Assembly (NCBI RefSeq): GCF_963576675.1
Contig: NC_088912.1
Location: 60,210,895-60,274,894 of the forward strand
Source: Euphorbia lathyris
Taxonomy: Eukaryota > Streptophyta > Magnoliopsida > Malpighiales > Euphorbiaceae
Length of the DNA stretch: 64,000 bases
Direction: 5' to 3'
Shown in pieces: positions 1 to 11,403 of the stretch (positions within the stretch are counted from its first letter, which is position 1; the number at the start of each line of letters is the position of its first letter). Made by a program: the position numbers and the translations under genes. Under the pieces are notes generated by a model. That model was not told the DNA's origin and ran no database searches. It was given only the letters and a program-made list of their open reading frames with translations.

Positions 1-1508
1 GAAATTAAGGAAAATAATTAAGTTGGATTAAAAATAATTGTTGGATCCTCATTTAAATAAAAAAAATCAGAATATATAATTTTAAAAATAAAGATTGAAG
101 GGAGATTGGACTAAGCATAATTAATTAATTATGCTCTTAAGATTATTGGTTAGTTAATTTGATTGATATAGATATTATGAAAATAGATTATAAGTATATA
201 TGTTTATATGTTATTTGATGATGAGTAATTTTGGAAGTAAAGTATTGAAATTACTGACAGTTATGGAACTGTCGGATGATTGATGTCCAACCGGGTTGAT
301 AAATTGTAGTTTATGGAGTCCCGATTTGGACTTTGAATATTTTTTTTATATAGAAGTGTATTTTATTGCAGGGTTGACCCTTGTTATTACTAGGAGGATG
401 TTCGTTTTATAAGGGAGACTCTGCCGAATTTTCGGTAGATAGTCTGTAAAACGAGACAAAATAAATTTTAATATTTCCCTAAACATATATAAATTCTAAA
501 AATAATATTATCTCTTTTAGATACTCAACTGGTAGGAGGAGCAGCAGTACCTGAAAATTAGGACAGTCGGCTAGGAGCAATTTGTGAGTTAATTATATGT
601 TATGCATTTTTAATTTAGCATTTGCATTCATAATAAATGATTTCATGATATTTCAAGTAAAATATTATTTTTACTTATAAAAGTGTCTTATTGTTTATAA
701 TAATTTATACGTAATTATTTGTGGATAAATACGTGTTATGGACATGCTTCCTGGTGAGCGGCATCAGGACCTTGTGCGCACAGGTACTATCGGGTTATTG
801 GATATTGATGATACTAGTATTGTGAATGTTGTGATATATGGATAAGCTCGGTTGAGATATTCTCGGGCTATATAATATGTGGATTTTGGATTTAAGTGAG
901 GCTGGGTACGGAATCGGTTGAGTTATTCTCGGTCCTCCAGCTAACTGGGCGTGTGGTCGGTTGAGTTATTCTCGGTCCCCCAGTTATTGGATATGAGTGA
1001 AATGGTGATTATTGGTGGATTATTAGATCGGGTATTGAGGTTTAGGGTCCTACACACGTATTAAACCACCTATATATTTATTTACAAGAAAATTTTATGA
1101 AAAGCATATTGTGTGATCACTTATAGTATATATTATTATTATAATTATTATGTGTGACATAAATATTAAATTACTCATGTATTGCATATTATTAATTCAC
1201 TATGGGAGGTTTGACTCCTTTAATTTTTCAGGTGACTAGAAATCTGTTGCAGCCCACGATCTTTCTTCGGGCAGCACACCTATCTTTATTATGTATAATC
1301 CTTCCAATTAATATAAAGTTTATATTCTAGACCGCAGTACCAGTTTGAGGATTATATTGTGTGTTTCATTGGAGGATTTAATATTAAATTATGTTAAGAC
1401 TATTGGTAAGGTTGATCGTATATTATATTAAGGCTTGCTATGGGTTCTGGTAGCTTGAGCTTACCCATTCCCTAGCGCCGGTCACGTTCCGTGGGATGGG
1501 TCGTGACA
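1..1508 (+). mobile_element. Ty3/gypsy LTR, 3' part (truncated by window start)
   Basis: The segment ends in CCGGTCACGTTCCGTGGGAT followed by GGGTCGTGACA, a terminus typical of plant Tekay/Del-type chromovirus LTRs. It holds degenerate repeats of a 'cggttgagttattctcgg' motif near 850-985. No primer-binding site follows the end at 1508, so this is either a 3' LTR or a solo LTR on the plus strand. The beginning lies outside the window, so no target duplication can be tested. There is no coding capacity. The lineage call rests on the terminal sequence alone. Confidence 0.55.
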
Positions 1509-2810
1509 TCCTTCCCACCTTATTCCTCCTATACACGTATTAGTTTAGGTCCTTTCCTAGGATTTTTGGCTTTGGTTCATTTTGCATCAACGTGGGATGC
1601 ACGAAACTGACGACATGCATAACTCTCAAAGCGATGTAAATTAATCATCATACAAGGTTGGCCTTTAGTTCGCCTTTAAGATAAAATGTATCAATCTTTT
1701 TAGGTCATGTGGGACCATAGGATACTACATGGGCTATCTTAACAGTTAGGGTCTTGTTTAGGACAAACTATACCAATCTAGTCTGTAGAATTCACCTGTT
1801 TCATCATTTGGAGTTTTAAGCCTCCTCAGGGTGATTTCCAAAACTTGGATATAGCAAAGGTCATCCTAAACAAGTCGATGTCTTTTAAAATAGGCTATGT
1901 CAGCTTTATTTCGAAAGTACCCTTGGGATAAAGTTGAAATCTCAACTGGGGTTTTCTCTCGTTTCAAGTATGACACGTACTACCTTTAAATGACATGTTC
2001 GTTTCGTTTACTATAGGTTGTACCAACCTTGATCTCCATTACTATTTTGATTTGAAAGAGGCGAAAAGCTCTTTTGAGTAAATGGAGACTTTGGGTCTAG
2101 TACACACTATACTAAAAGACTCAAAACCCTATTCTTTTGACATAGATTATAGCAAACTGAAATTTCAATTCTAATATGAATTGACTTAGACAAAAGATGT
2201 CAAAGTGGTCTTTTTGAATCACGGTTGTACCAACCTTAGATTTCATTTTTTTCTTCTCGATGAAAGAGGTAAAATCTCTTTTGGGAAACATGAAACTTTT
2301 GGGTCTAGTATAAGTCATGGTTAAAGACACTACTAAGTTCCTTTCGGAATAGGTCATGCTAGATTAGAATTTTGCTCCTTCTTTCGGGTTTGAACAAAGA
2401 GGTAAAATCTCTATGAAAGAGTTATGAAATTTCAGGTATGTTATAGGCTATAACAAAAGACAAACAAAAGGTCAAAATACAATGGAAAATCAAATCATTA
2501 TTAGGGTCATGCTTTATCCTAGGGGAAGTAACTAAATCCATTACATGAGGTTTGGTTGAGACATGGGGACCATTGTAAAAAGATCAAACTATTCCTTTCG
2601 AATGGAGTTAGAATAGTCCAAAACTTTTTACAAGGGGGCATTGCCACTAGGTAGGCCCCAAGTATCGAAAGGATCTTGGAGAACTTTCGTGAGAATTGCC
2701 CAAAAGGTTTTCTTTTGTATGCAAATGCTATGCGAACTTAAAAGAGAGTAAGAATAGTTCAAAAAGTACATAAGAAATTGCTTTTCGGAATCAACTTCTC
2801 TATATCCCCA
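1509..2810. other. Non-coding, repeat-derived spacer
   Basis: I see no gene here. The stretch is low in coding signal on both strands. It contains a degenerate tandem repeat (listed separately) and is probably old retroelement DNA lying between an LTR and other retroelement-like sequence. Confidence 0.4.
2016..2480. repeat. Degenerate tandem repeat, period about 205 bp
   Basis: The block beginning 'ggttgtaccaacctt' at about 2016 recurs at about 2223. In each copy it is followed by a 'gaaagaggtaaaatctctttt'-like stretch and then a 'gggtctagta' motif. A third, shorter copy begins near 2380. The copies are well diverged. Confidence 0.5.
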
Positions 2811-3110
2811 ACGGAGTCGCCACTGTAGACGAAGCCTACCTCGACAAGCTTTCACTCACGGGAGGTCCGTCATGACTACCATGGTACTGTTTGGACTCGA
2901 GGTCCATTAGAGAAAACGACTACCTCGGTAGGGCCGGTGTTGGAGAAAGAGTTGCCACCCGAATTTTAGGTCCGAGAATGTTACTGAGATTCCTTGCGGG
3001 AAGCAAGTGGGTTCGGGAAGTTAGGTACGCTTGGGGAAGGTTAGTATCTCCTCGAAAGGAAATATTAAGCACCCCCAAAATCGCCCGGTGAACCCACCGG
3101 CCTCCTACTT
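2811..3110 (+). repeat. Conserved retroelement-like non-coding block
   Basis: The block runs from 'ggagtcgccac' through 'ggggaaggttagtatctcc' to 'cccggtgaacccaccgg'. Similar blocks (a 'gagtcgccacc' start, then an 'aaggtattagcacccc' stretch) recur in plant retroelements, in my recollection of the Ogre/Tat group. The short reading frames here do not look like a gene. The family assignment is uncertain. Confidence 0.3.
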
Positions 3111-3439
3111 AGCATTTCTAAATACTATCAGACTATTAATAACTCTTTTAAGCTTTTTAAATTCGTTTTAACGACGGATTTTTTCGTGATCCATTTTCGA
3201 TCATATTTCCAATCATCTTTAAAGGGTTTTCATCATAGGGTTCCGACTCTAGTGTCTATAGTTGCCCCTACTTTATCATGCATTGTGAGTTGTGTGCATT
3301 TTTAGAAAACCGAATTCAAAGTAGATGTTTTGAAAAATGGTTTTTGACCCTACTTTGAAGAGGTAGAAAGAAATTGTGTGCAATGGAACAAAGTATGATA
3401 AAGTAAATACTCATCTGGAGTTGGAGGATGTTGTGATTG
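3111..3439. other. Non-coding spacer
   Basis: AT-rich sequence with no gene or recognisable element. It leads into the 52-bp tandem array. Confidence 0.4.
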
Positions 3440-4060
3440 ATTCATCGATCCAGTTTCTTAAACGACTGGGAGCAAATGGACATCTGATTATTGATCTCTT
3501 CAGCGATCTCAGATTGTAGGTCTCTCAATGACCTGTTGTTGTGGATCTCTTGAACGATCTTTGATTTGTAGCTCTCTTCAATGACCCATGGTTGTGGATC
3601 TCTTGAACAATCTCTGATTATGGTCTCTTCAACGACTTATAGTTGTGGATCTCTTCAACGATCCCAGATTGTAGGTCTCTTCAGTGACCTATTGTGGTTG
3701 ATCTCTTCAGTGATCTTAGATTGTAGGTCTCTTCAATGACTTGTAGTTATGGATCTCTTAAGTGATCCTGGATTGTAGGTCTCTTCAACGACCTGTTGTG
3801 GTTGATCTCTTCAGCGATCTCAGATTGTAGGTCTCTTTAATGACTCGTAGTTATGGATCTCTTAAACGATCCTGGATTGTAGGTCTCTTCAACGACCTGT
3901 TGTGGTTGATCTCTTCAGCGATCTCGGATTGTAGGTATCTTGAACGACCTGTAGTTGTAGATCTCTTAAACAATCTGTAATTCTAGATCTCTTGAACGAT
4001 CTTTGATTGTAGGTCTCTTGAACGACTTGTGGTTGTAGATCTCTTGAACGATCACTATTC
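3440..4060. repeat. 52-bp tandem array (26-bp half units)
   Basis: The word 'gatctctt' recurs at 3493, 3544, 3597, 3648, 3700, 3752, 3804, 3856, 3908, 3960, 3986 and 4038. The period is 51-53 bp, with one half step of 26 bp. Each 52-bp unit is two related 26-bp halves of the form gatctctt-aacgatct-gattgtag and ggtctctt-aacgacct-gttgt. There are about 11 units. The direct repeats have no spacers, so this is a satellite-like array. It overlaps the 3' end of the ORF at 3889-4443. Confidence 0.8.
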
Positions 4061-4443
4061 TCCACTAATATTGGCTCCAAAGATTTATTGAGAAAATTAC
4101 CACGTTGAGGCTCATCTAAGATAAATACTTCAATATGATCATCTGAATCAAACTCTTTAATTGATTTATCTGCAATTAAATCAATTAGTAGACAACGTTC
4201 AATGAAAATATCTTTTATTAAAGTATATAAACTATCATATTGATTTTCTTTTGAAGAAATAAAATCAATCATTAGTTCCTCAGTAGTCCTTTCTAAATTG
4301 CCGATATGTTGTGGTGAATTTGGACCATCATATTGATATTTGAACCATGAATTTTCAGGTTCGTCCTCCCAATTTGAGTAGAAAGAGCTGAAAAAAATTT
4401 CTATCGACGAGTGTATTCCCCATGAAAAATCATTCATCACCAT
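3889..4443 (-). CDS. Unrecognised ORF next to a gypsy primer-binding site
   Basis: This 184-codon frame does not match a family I recognise. The first ~125 residues are unique and rich in acidic and aromatic residues (starting MVMNDFSWGIHSS). The last ~55 residues are translated tandem repeat, seen as RDLQPQVVQETYN then RDLQLQVVQDTYN. It begins about 110 bp downstream, in minus-strand sense, of a degraded tRNA-Asp-type primer-binding site at 4552-4568. That is the position between 5' LTR and gag where some Tat/Ogre elements carry an extra ORF1. My inference is that it belongs to the retroelement whose LTR starts at 4576. It may equally be a chance open frame; no gag follows it. Confidence 0.35.
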   Translation of the reverse strand: MVMNDFSWGIHSSIEIFFSSFYSNWEDEPENSWFKYQYDGPNSPQHIGNLERTTEELMIDFISSKENQYDSLYTLIKDIFIERCLLIDLIADKSIKEFDSDDHIEVFILDEPQRGNFLNKSLEPILVENSDRSRDLQPQVVQETYNQRSFKRSRITDCLRDLQLQVVQDTYNPRSLKRSTTTGR

Positions 4444-4551
4444 CTCCCTACAAAAGAATCATAAAAAAAATGTGAAGAAAAAGATAAAAGTATTTACAAA
4501 AAAACGTTTAAATTAATAGAAGTTCGACTAGATTATATTACAATTCTACCA

Positions 4552-4568
4552 TCCCCGGCAATGGCGCA
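4552..4568 (-). other. Degraded tRNA-Asp-type primer-binding site
   Basis: The plus strand reads tccccggcaatggcgca, one substitution and a small deletion away from the complement of the site used by Athila-type elements (TGGCGCCGTTGCCGGGGA). It lies just outside the LTR border at 4576, which sets the element's minus orientation. Confidence 0.7.
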
Positions 4569-4575
4569 AAAAACT

Positions 4576-7500
4576 TGATGCGCGTTTTACGTATACTAGC
4601 ATGTGAAAGAAAGTGTACCTTAGTCGTGTATCAACTAATAAAGTGAAAGCAGAGTACCGTTCCCACGAGGATGGTGATTATAAATACTAATCTCTTTGCT
4701 TACTATGTATTATTTAAACAATCAAAATGTAGAGTTTGTTGGACAACCAAGCTAAGACTTAAGTAAGAAATGAAATGAAAATTATACAAATTTGGTGAGA
4801 GATTACTTATGTTGAAAGAAACTAAGGCTTCTAGCTTCACTTAACCTTTTTACTTGGTAATAACACTTAACCCCTTTTAAGTTGTTTTATCCTTTCTAAG
4901 ATGACGATTTTTCTTATTAACTAAAGATTCTCGAGATTGGCTCTAAACTCTTGATTAATTACTTTCCCTTGGTCCAGCTTAAATAATTAATCTAGAGAAG
5001 CATTAAGTTTTATTAATCTAAACCTTTTTAACCTACTTTACCTTGGTCCGGCTAAAGTGATTACTTAGGATTCAAGAAAAACCTCTCGAGTAATTAGTTC
5101 TAAACTTTCAATTAATTACTTTCCCTTGGTCCAGCTCAAGTAACTAATCCAAAGAAGCATTAAGTTTTCTTAATTCCAAACCTTCGATTCATTACTTTCC
5201 CTTGGTCCGCTCAAGTAATACATCTAAGATTTGTAATAAGATTCATGAAAAACCTTGGAAAACCAATAAGTCACACTAAATGGTCATTAGGTCCAACTTA
5301 TGAATTTCGATTAATCAATTTAATCACGGTCAATATAAATGATTAATTATATTCAAGTAGGAAGTTGGCCAATCTCCTACAAGCATTAAAAAACATAAGT
5401 TAGTTCTCAAAAAGGATAAACATAGCTTAAATAGGTTAAACGTAATTACCATATAATTAAGGTTAAGATCCGCTTTTAGCCTTAGTTAAAGGGGTTTTAG
5501 CCCATGATTAGATTAAAACACATCTTAGAAAGATAGATAATGGAGTTCATAGTAATAAAAGAGATTGAAGTTTAGAAGAAACCGTAATGACGATTGCCGA
5601 ACGAACTTCTTCGGTAACTTTAAACTTACTTTTATTGGATGAACTCTTGCATAAACAACAACTTGAGCACAATAACAACACTTAAAAAAGAAAATACAAA
5701 TGATTCTTCAAGAGAAGAATCAACAAACTAACATAGAGGTTGGGGGGGGGGGGGGGGAAGAATTAAGCCTAAGCTTGGTGTGTCTTCAAATGGCACCCAA
5801 TGTCTCCTTTTATAGTAAAATGACACACATAATTCCAAAGACCAAGTCTCCTTATGGCCTCCCACTCCCTAATCTTCTGAATTTAGCCTTTAAGAGAGGA
5901 TGGTGGAAGACTTTGACAATTTAGGAGTTGAAATGTGTAAAGGTGTGAAAGGAATCATATGAAGGAAAATAGGCAAACGTTTGGCAGCGGAAATATAAAT
6001 TTTTTACCTATTTCCTATTCCCAAGATCCGTTAATCGTTATTTCATATAAGGAGGGATTGAACATAAATACCTTTATGACGATCAATCTACCGTTGCAAA
6101 CGAAGTGCCCACAACTTCAAAAGAGATGGAAACTGTCTACCAATCTGCCCCTATCCGAAAATACCTTTCAGAGCTCCGAACGACAATCCCAACGGTGGAA
6201 ACGTGGAAGAATATGTCTAGAAGCTCCTGTCCAAATATCGCGATGATCCGACGGTTCAATCTCCGGGAATCCGCAAAATCGTGAACTGACCTAATGTAGG
6301 AGAAGCAAAACGAATTTCTCCTTTTGTATGTCTTTTCTACATTCATGAACATAACAAGACATATAAGTAAACGATTAGAATTCAACCAAGTAATAGCAAT
6401 CAAGATAGATTGCCTCTAATTAATCAACACAAGATCAAGGAGAAAAAGAAAGAGATGAAATCAATTGATTCAGAAGCAATCGGTGGAATTCCGTCCTCTA
6501 CTGTAGTGGTCGAAATTCTCAGTCTGCGGGAGAGACTAGGGTTAGCCGAAATTTGCTAATAGGAGGGGTATAAATAACCTCTTGGATCTAAACCCTAGTT
6601 AGATAGAATTAGGTTACTTAATAAGAGTTATATTTGGAATAATACTCTTGTTATTATTATCTATAATTATATCTAAATATAAAGATAATAATAACTTATT
6701 GATAGGATAATAATATAAGCAATTTAATCTCATTAAACCTCCTAACTTATTTATCCTATAATTAATTTAATTCGCAATCATAATCTAATTATAATTGTTG
6801 CAAAATTAAATTAATTCCTTTATGTTTTATCTACATAAAATCGCCCCCCCTTATGTTACTGGGCCTTGGTGGACTCAATTGGGCTTCCATCAATTAATTA
6901 ATATTTGTTTCTCTTTTGGGCTCCAAGTCTTATGTGTGACCCATTAGGTTCTTATTGCTTCTAGCCGTATACAACTATTAAATTATTTCCTTAGAATTAT
7001 ATTTAATCTTTGCATAACGGAATGAGTACGCGAACTGTGATTGGCAGATCTAAAACATTCCCCCAGAGCTATAAGAAGACAGGTTGATTCCGTCCTTGAA
7101 CAGAATCTTATGACTATGGGCAATGTCAAGTCATATATAGCGAGACGTTCATTTTACTTGTACAGGCCGAACTAACTCCAATTAGATAGGTTAGGTGAAA
7201 TCTGCATTTCAAGTCTTAAGCTATCACCTTGCAAGGATTTAGAGTTAAGTCTTCCACAAGTGATTCTTGAATGTATCTCCCATTTATCAGGAGTGACAAA
7301 TGCGCAATCCAATGTATAACTATCCTGTAATTACTTCCTGTGATACCCAACGTCTGCCGTTCATACCCCAGAGTCATCTCTGTTATGGATCGTGTTACAA
7401 CAGGATCAAAGCATCACATTCCACAATCCAGAATCACTAATTAACATTCATTTAAGTCTTAGGATTACTTATACCTATTAATACCAATGAGATGAACAGG

Positions 7501-8400
7501 TGACAAGGATAAATCTACCCATCCTGTTGTCTCAAGTCGGGTCCCAAATCCTAATGAACTCCTTTCATTAGATCCATGTAACTGTCCAGATATCTGCATA
7601 TCTGAAGCTTGTGAGATCATCTCTATGTCTCGATAGAAGACATTATTACATGCAAGTCTCAACAGTGATATGTCAATCCCTTATTCAAAACATATTACTT
7701 GACTTGGGGTGGTTTTAAGTTTATTAGTTTATTATAATGTTTCGTCTCACTTCATGCTTGTATGAACACTTTATAATCACTTTAAATAAACTTAGGGATT
7801 TCCTTTTATTAGACTTGTTTAGTTCTTTAAAAGAGGTTGCCTTCATACAGTTATAAAACCATATCTTATTAAAACAAATGACATAAAGAACAATTCATTT
7901 ATATTAGGTTTATATCCTGGAACAATTGTCTATAGGACACTAAACCCTAACATCATAGGATTCAACATGTTCATCAACTTTGGATAATTTTTTGGGCCTT
8001 ATACACTTCGAATTTGGATAAGTTATTATTAGTCACCTTTTCATCTTTCTCTTAGCTTTCCAACGCATTTTAATCGCCTCAATCTGAGTTCTTATGTGGG
8101 AGATACGATGAAAATATGAAAATGTGTCAAATCTGTCCCCGTCTGAACAATTGGACTTTTATCTTACAGCACCCATCCGCGACGAAGTGTATGCTGATGT
8201 CACTAAAACTCCTTTTTTCTGGTCCCTTTTACTCCCGAGTTACCACCTTAAGCCCCGACTTTGGTTATTTGTGCCGAAAACCTTGCGAAAGTGCCTAGAA
8301 AACACACAAAGTGGCTTAAATACATAAAATAAATAAAATATACAAAAGCCATTATTAAAATTTATTAAAATGGTACAAAATAACTAGTAATTAAATACTA
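4576..8400 (-). mobile_element. Athila/Tat-type gypsy LTR, interrupted by a solo LTR
   Basis: The LTR's 3' terminus lies at 4576, next to the primer-binding site. The sequence runs rightward to 5959 and resumes at 7953 after the inserted solo LTR. The 5' end is not clear; around 8400 the sequence changes into another LTR family. A 'ctttta'/'tatagt' stretch near 5811 gives a TATA-like box (ACTATAAAAGG) on the minus strand. A run of 16 G sits at 5742-5757. No 3' partner LTR is recognisable in the window. Confidence 0.5.
5960..7952 (-). mobile_element. Solo LTR, probably copia, 1993 bp
   Basis: The plus strand begins TGAAGGAAAAT and ends CTAAACCCTAACA, so the LTR reads TGTTAGGGTTTAG to TTCCTTCA on the minus strand. 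It is flanked by a perfect 5-bp target duplication TCATA (5955-5959 and 7953-7957). No internal region lies between the ends, so this is a solo LTR left by LTR-LTR recombination. The 'ttccgctgcc' motif close to the 3' end resembles plant copia LTRs. Copia assignment is by LTR texture only. Diverged relatives of its central part occur at 8420-9144 and 11404-12298. Confidence 0.85.
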
Positions 8401-8419
8401 TAAATACTATAAATTACGA

Positions 8420-9144
8420 CGATAACAATGGGTCTATTTATAGACTTCTCAAACCATAACCCTAGTTGCATTAGTTAATTAATTAATTAGAATCCTATTC
8501 GGAATAGAATTACTAATTAGATAATTAAATAAATACTTATTATTATATAAATAATAACTAATTATATTTAGACAATAATACTAATCTAATTAGTTATTTA
8601 ATTTATGTTAAGGATAATTAATTAGAGTTATAATCACATTAAAACCTCTAATTAATATTATCAGATAATCCTTTAATTTAATTCACAATTATAATCTAAT
8701 AATAATTATTAATCAAATTAATTTATCCCTAATTAACTATAAATTTCGGCCCATATAGTTTTGTCCCACTAGTTACTGTTTCGTCCTCTGGTTCCAAGTC
8801 CCATGCGCGACCCATTAGGTCCTTATTGCTACTAGTCGTATATAGCCTTTGAAATTTAACCCATCCTGATTAATTTCAACATATATATAACGGAATGTCG
8901 TCGCGAGATGTTACTAGCAGAACCTAGGACAATCCCCCAGTGCAAATAAGAAGTCAGGTTGAAAACTGATGTTAACCTTTCCGCATTAGGTGCAGTATAA
9001 TACGATCCTTCATCAACTATATCCTTTGGTCAATTCCTTATAACCATGGAACGTGTCAAGGTTACATATAACGAAGAGTCCGTTTTTACTTGTACAGGTT
9101 GAATTTACTCTGAAAGATAAGTTAAGTGAAATTTCTATTTCTAG
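8420..9144 (-). mobile_element. Second LTR of the 5960-7952 family, left segment
   Basis: The sequence resembles about 6560-7200 of the solo LTR: an 'aaaccctagtt' stretch, then an AT-rich block, 'cccattaggtccttattgct', 'aacggaatg' and 'cccccagtgcaaataag'. It has the same minus orientation. It breaks off at 9144, where an inverted Athila gag begins. The rest of this LTR is found inverted at 11404-12298, with a short tail at 15934-15995. Confidence 0.65.
8870..9144. repeat. Inverted duplication arm X' (partner 12025-12298)
   Basis: From 'ttaatttcaac' to 'tatttctag' this 275-bp piece is the reverse complement of 12025-12298 with few differences. Outside it the two flanks differ. It is one of two inverted duplications that bound the inverted segment 9590-12024. 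Confidence 0.85.
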
Positions 9145-9589
9145 AACCTCTCCTAGGCTAGATGCAGGTTCTCACTGTCGGACTGCCTAAACGATGTGAT
9201 TTCGCTTCTGAATTGTGCAGTCTTTGATGGAGGGAAGTACTTTGCTAGGAAAGTTGATACTGTAGTGTCCCAGTCAGTGAGAGAGCCTGGCTCGATGGAT
9301 TGTAGCCATTTCGCAGCTTCTTCTTCCAAAGAAAATATGAACAGCTTCTGGTAGACTTGTTCAGATGTGATGTCTTCGCACTTGAAGGTGCTGCAATATT
9401 CCACGAATTTGTCAAGGTGTGAGTTAGGATCTTCGTAGTAATCCCCTTTGAACTGTCCCGAGTTTTGAATCATCTGGATCATCGCTGGTCTGATTTCGAA
9501 TGACTCTGCTGTTATTACCGGATCGAGGATGCCAGAAGTGCTTGAAAGCCGCCTTGCCTTCAAAAACTCCATAACCATCATATCCTCGG
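9141..9589 (-). pseudogene. Athila-like gag fragment, inverted copy (G')
   Basis: This encodes the retrotransposon gag capsid segment (SFEIRPAMIQMIQNSGQF, then WLQSIEPGSLTDWDTTVSTF and FLAKYFPPSKTAQFR). Its frame ends at the same premature TAG, after ENLHLA, as the plus-strand copy at 12299-12747. The two copies are 449 bp each and differ at only a few codons (for example KARR/KAMR, LEEEAAKW/LKEEAAEW). The shared stop shows it arose before the duplication. In its inverted block the frame continues upstream to 9641 and then to a primer-binding site. Confidence 0.8.
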
Positions 9590-9739
9590 CCACGTGTCCT
9601 CTTCTAATGTCCTGTAAGAACAATTTCAGCTTAAAAATCAAGATTCAACTATGAGCGATCCTCAGAACCTCGGTTAGTGAAATTCCAAACAATTATACAA
9701 ACTTTTCTCTAAGAGTTAACTAGTTATAAACATAAATAG

Positions 9740-9757
9740 TCCCCGGCAACGGCGCCA
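9740..9757 (-). other. Primer-binding site, tRNA-Asp type
   Basis: The minus strand reads TGGCGCCGTTGCCGGGGA, the site used by Athila-lineage plant gypsy elements. It lies six bases from the LTR edge at 9764. Confidence 0.9.
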
Positions 9758-10816
9758 AAAACTTGATGCTCATAAAGTATATAGCAATAAATAGGACAAG
9801 TGTATCCTATCGCAGCAAGTAGTATAGTGCTTAAGCACAAGATCGAACCACAAAGACTATTTGCCACAACTAATTAGTCTAAGGAAAAGGATGCAATTAT
9901 TCGAAAAGTTGGATATTGAGGGTAGTTGTTGAAAGAGATAAATTCCCAAAACAAAAGATTAAAGCAAATGAAGAAGGAGGATTTGATTCTATTGATTAAA
10001 CAACCTAGGATGGGGATGCTCTTAATTAGAAACAATGTATGATGTGTTGGGATTCAGATGTAAATCCTAAGGACGATTGACGGTAATCACCTAGTTAACT
10101 GCATAGATATGGTCAATCACATGCATCCTATTCGCATGCAGTCGGTTGATGGCTTGATTAGGCTAACAACCTAGGGCATGAAAACATTAGGTTCTGTATG
10201 ATCGAGGCCCAAGCCGTAGCCCAGCCACTGAACCGCACTCCTAGTGGTCTCTAGCGAGGTCAGATCATGCTAATTCGGATTAGGTAGGTCCTTGGTCAGG
10301 GTACTACCCATCTATGATCCTATAATGGTCAGATTCTAGGCATTAGGTTCAAATCTTTCAGGCTAGTTGATCATCATCGATTCTCACTCTAGCCACGATC
10401 CTATTCCTCATAAATATAGGACATTAAGCATGCACAATCTAATCAATTGGGATTAATCCATACACTAAATCACTAATCATACATTATCAACCAATCAATC
10501 TCATCCCCATCCCAGGAGGGATGGGGGTTAGTTCATAATCGAACTCACCAAACAATTTAAACACAATTCATCAACTAAAATCTCCATTAATTTGAATAAA
10601 TGAACAATAAGAGACAATCCAAGGAGTTAGAAATATAAAACCCGATTCTGTCTGATTCTGATTACAAATTGGAGAGAACCTCCTCTTCCCGTCTCCAAGA
10701 AACTCAAATCAATTACAATCTAAGAAAATCTAATGGTGAAAACTGATACAAAGCAAGAAAGGAGCAAGGAAAAATGAAAAGAGAACTTGGAACCCTAACA
10801 AAGAAGATGTAATGTT

Positions 10817-10826
10817 CTATTTATAG
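10817..10826 (-). promoter_or_regulatory. LTR TATA box
   Basis: The minus strand reads CTATAAATAG. It lies about 95 bp downstream, in LTR sense, of the palindrome array, as expected for the U3 core promoter. Confidence 0.6.
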
Positions 10827-10920
10827 TCTAGGCTTTGTTAGGGGTAGTTTTGGCATTTTTCAGGCCAAGATTCGTGCTTTGGAGGTGAGAAGACGCTGGG
10901 AAATTACTTCCCAGCGTCTC

Positions 10921-11108
10921 GTCTCGTCGAGACAAGAGGTGTCTCGGCGAGACGGGAGGGTGTCTCGATGAGACACTGGGCGTCTCGTCGAGACACCGCG
11001 CGATGGTTCCCTTTGGGAACAATCGGTCCGCCTCGTCTCGTCGAGACAGGATGTGTCTCGACGAGACGAGGACCTGTCTCGACGAGACAAGCCCTGTCTC
11101 GGCGAGAC
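10921..11108. repeat. Eight phased GTCTCGNNGAGAC palindromes
   Basis: Copies start at 10921, 10941, 10962, 10982, 11035, 11055, 11076 and 11096. The spacing is 20, 21, 20, then 53, then 20, 21, 20 bp. Only the central two bases vary (GT, GG, GA, GA and so on). Two further hairpins sit nearby: gacgctggga with its complement at 10892-10918, and ggttccctttgggaac in the 53-bp gap. Confidence 0.9.
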
Positions 11109-11403
11109 AGGCGCTGAGAGGTGGCACTTCCCTCCAGAAGTTGTCTGTTCTGGTCCTTGGGCTTCTAGAGTTTGCTCTATCGACCCCCAAATTGTCCGGA
11201 CATGCTCCAAATGGCACGAGGATGGTTCGAAAATGCTCGAATAGTCCTAAAAACACCTGAAAATAGAGAAAATGTCATAAATAATGGAAATTACTGATTT
11301 TAACCAAAAGCCAACAAAATGATAACAAAACTGAAGGGAAATAAAGCGAGAATGAACTAAAAAGGGGTCTAAAAACCCTATACAAATGGGAGCTATCATA
11401 TAA

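Larger units (their letters stand above)
9764..11398 (-). mobile_element. 5' LTR of the Athila-like element, in the inverted block
   Basis: On the minus strand the LTR starts TGATAGCTCCC (11398) and ends GAGCATCA (9764), 1635 bp. It is followed by the primer-binding site and by TATAA at 11399-11403. The 3' LTR at 15500-15933 ends in the same GAGCATCA and is followed by TTATA (15934-15938). The two flanks are the same 5-bp target duplication once the inversion is taken into account. The U3 holds a palindrome array (10921-11108) and a TATA box (10817-10826). Confidence 0.85.

Noticed and set aside
3440..4060. Regular short repeats that might be taken for a CRISPR array
   Set aside because: The units are contiguous 52-bp direct repeats with no unique spacers, in a plant nuclear context.
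10828..11260. Overlapping ORFs on both strands of up to 142 codons over the palindrome array
   Set aside because: They are open only because the palindromic repeat has few stop codons in any frame. The translations are repeats of the same motif with no family resemblance, and the region is LTR U3.
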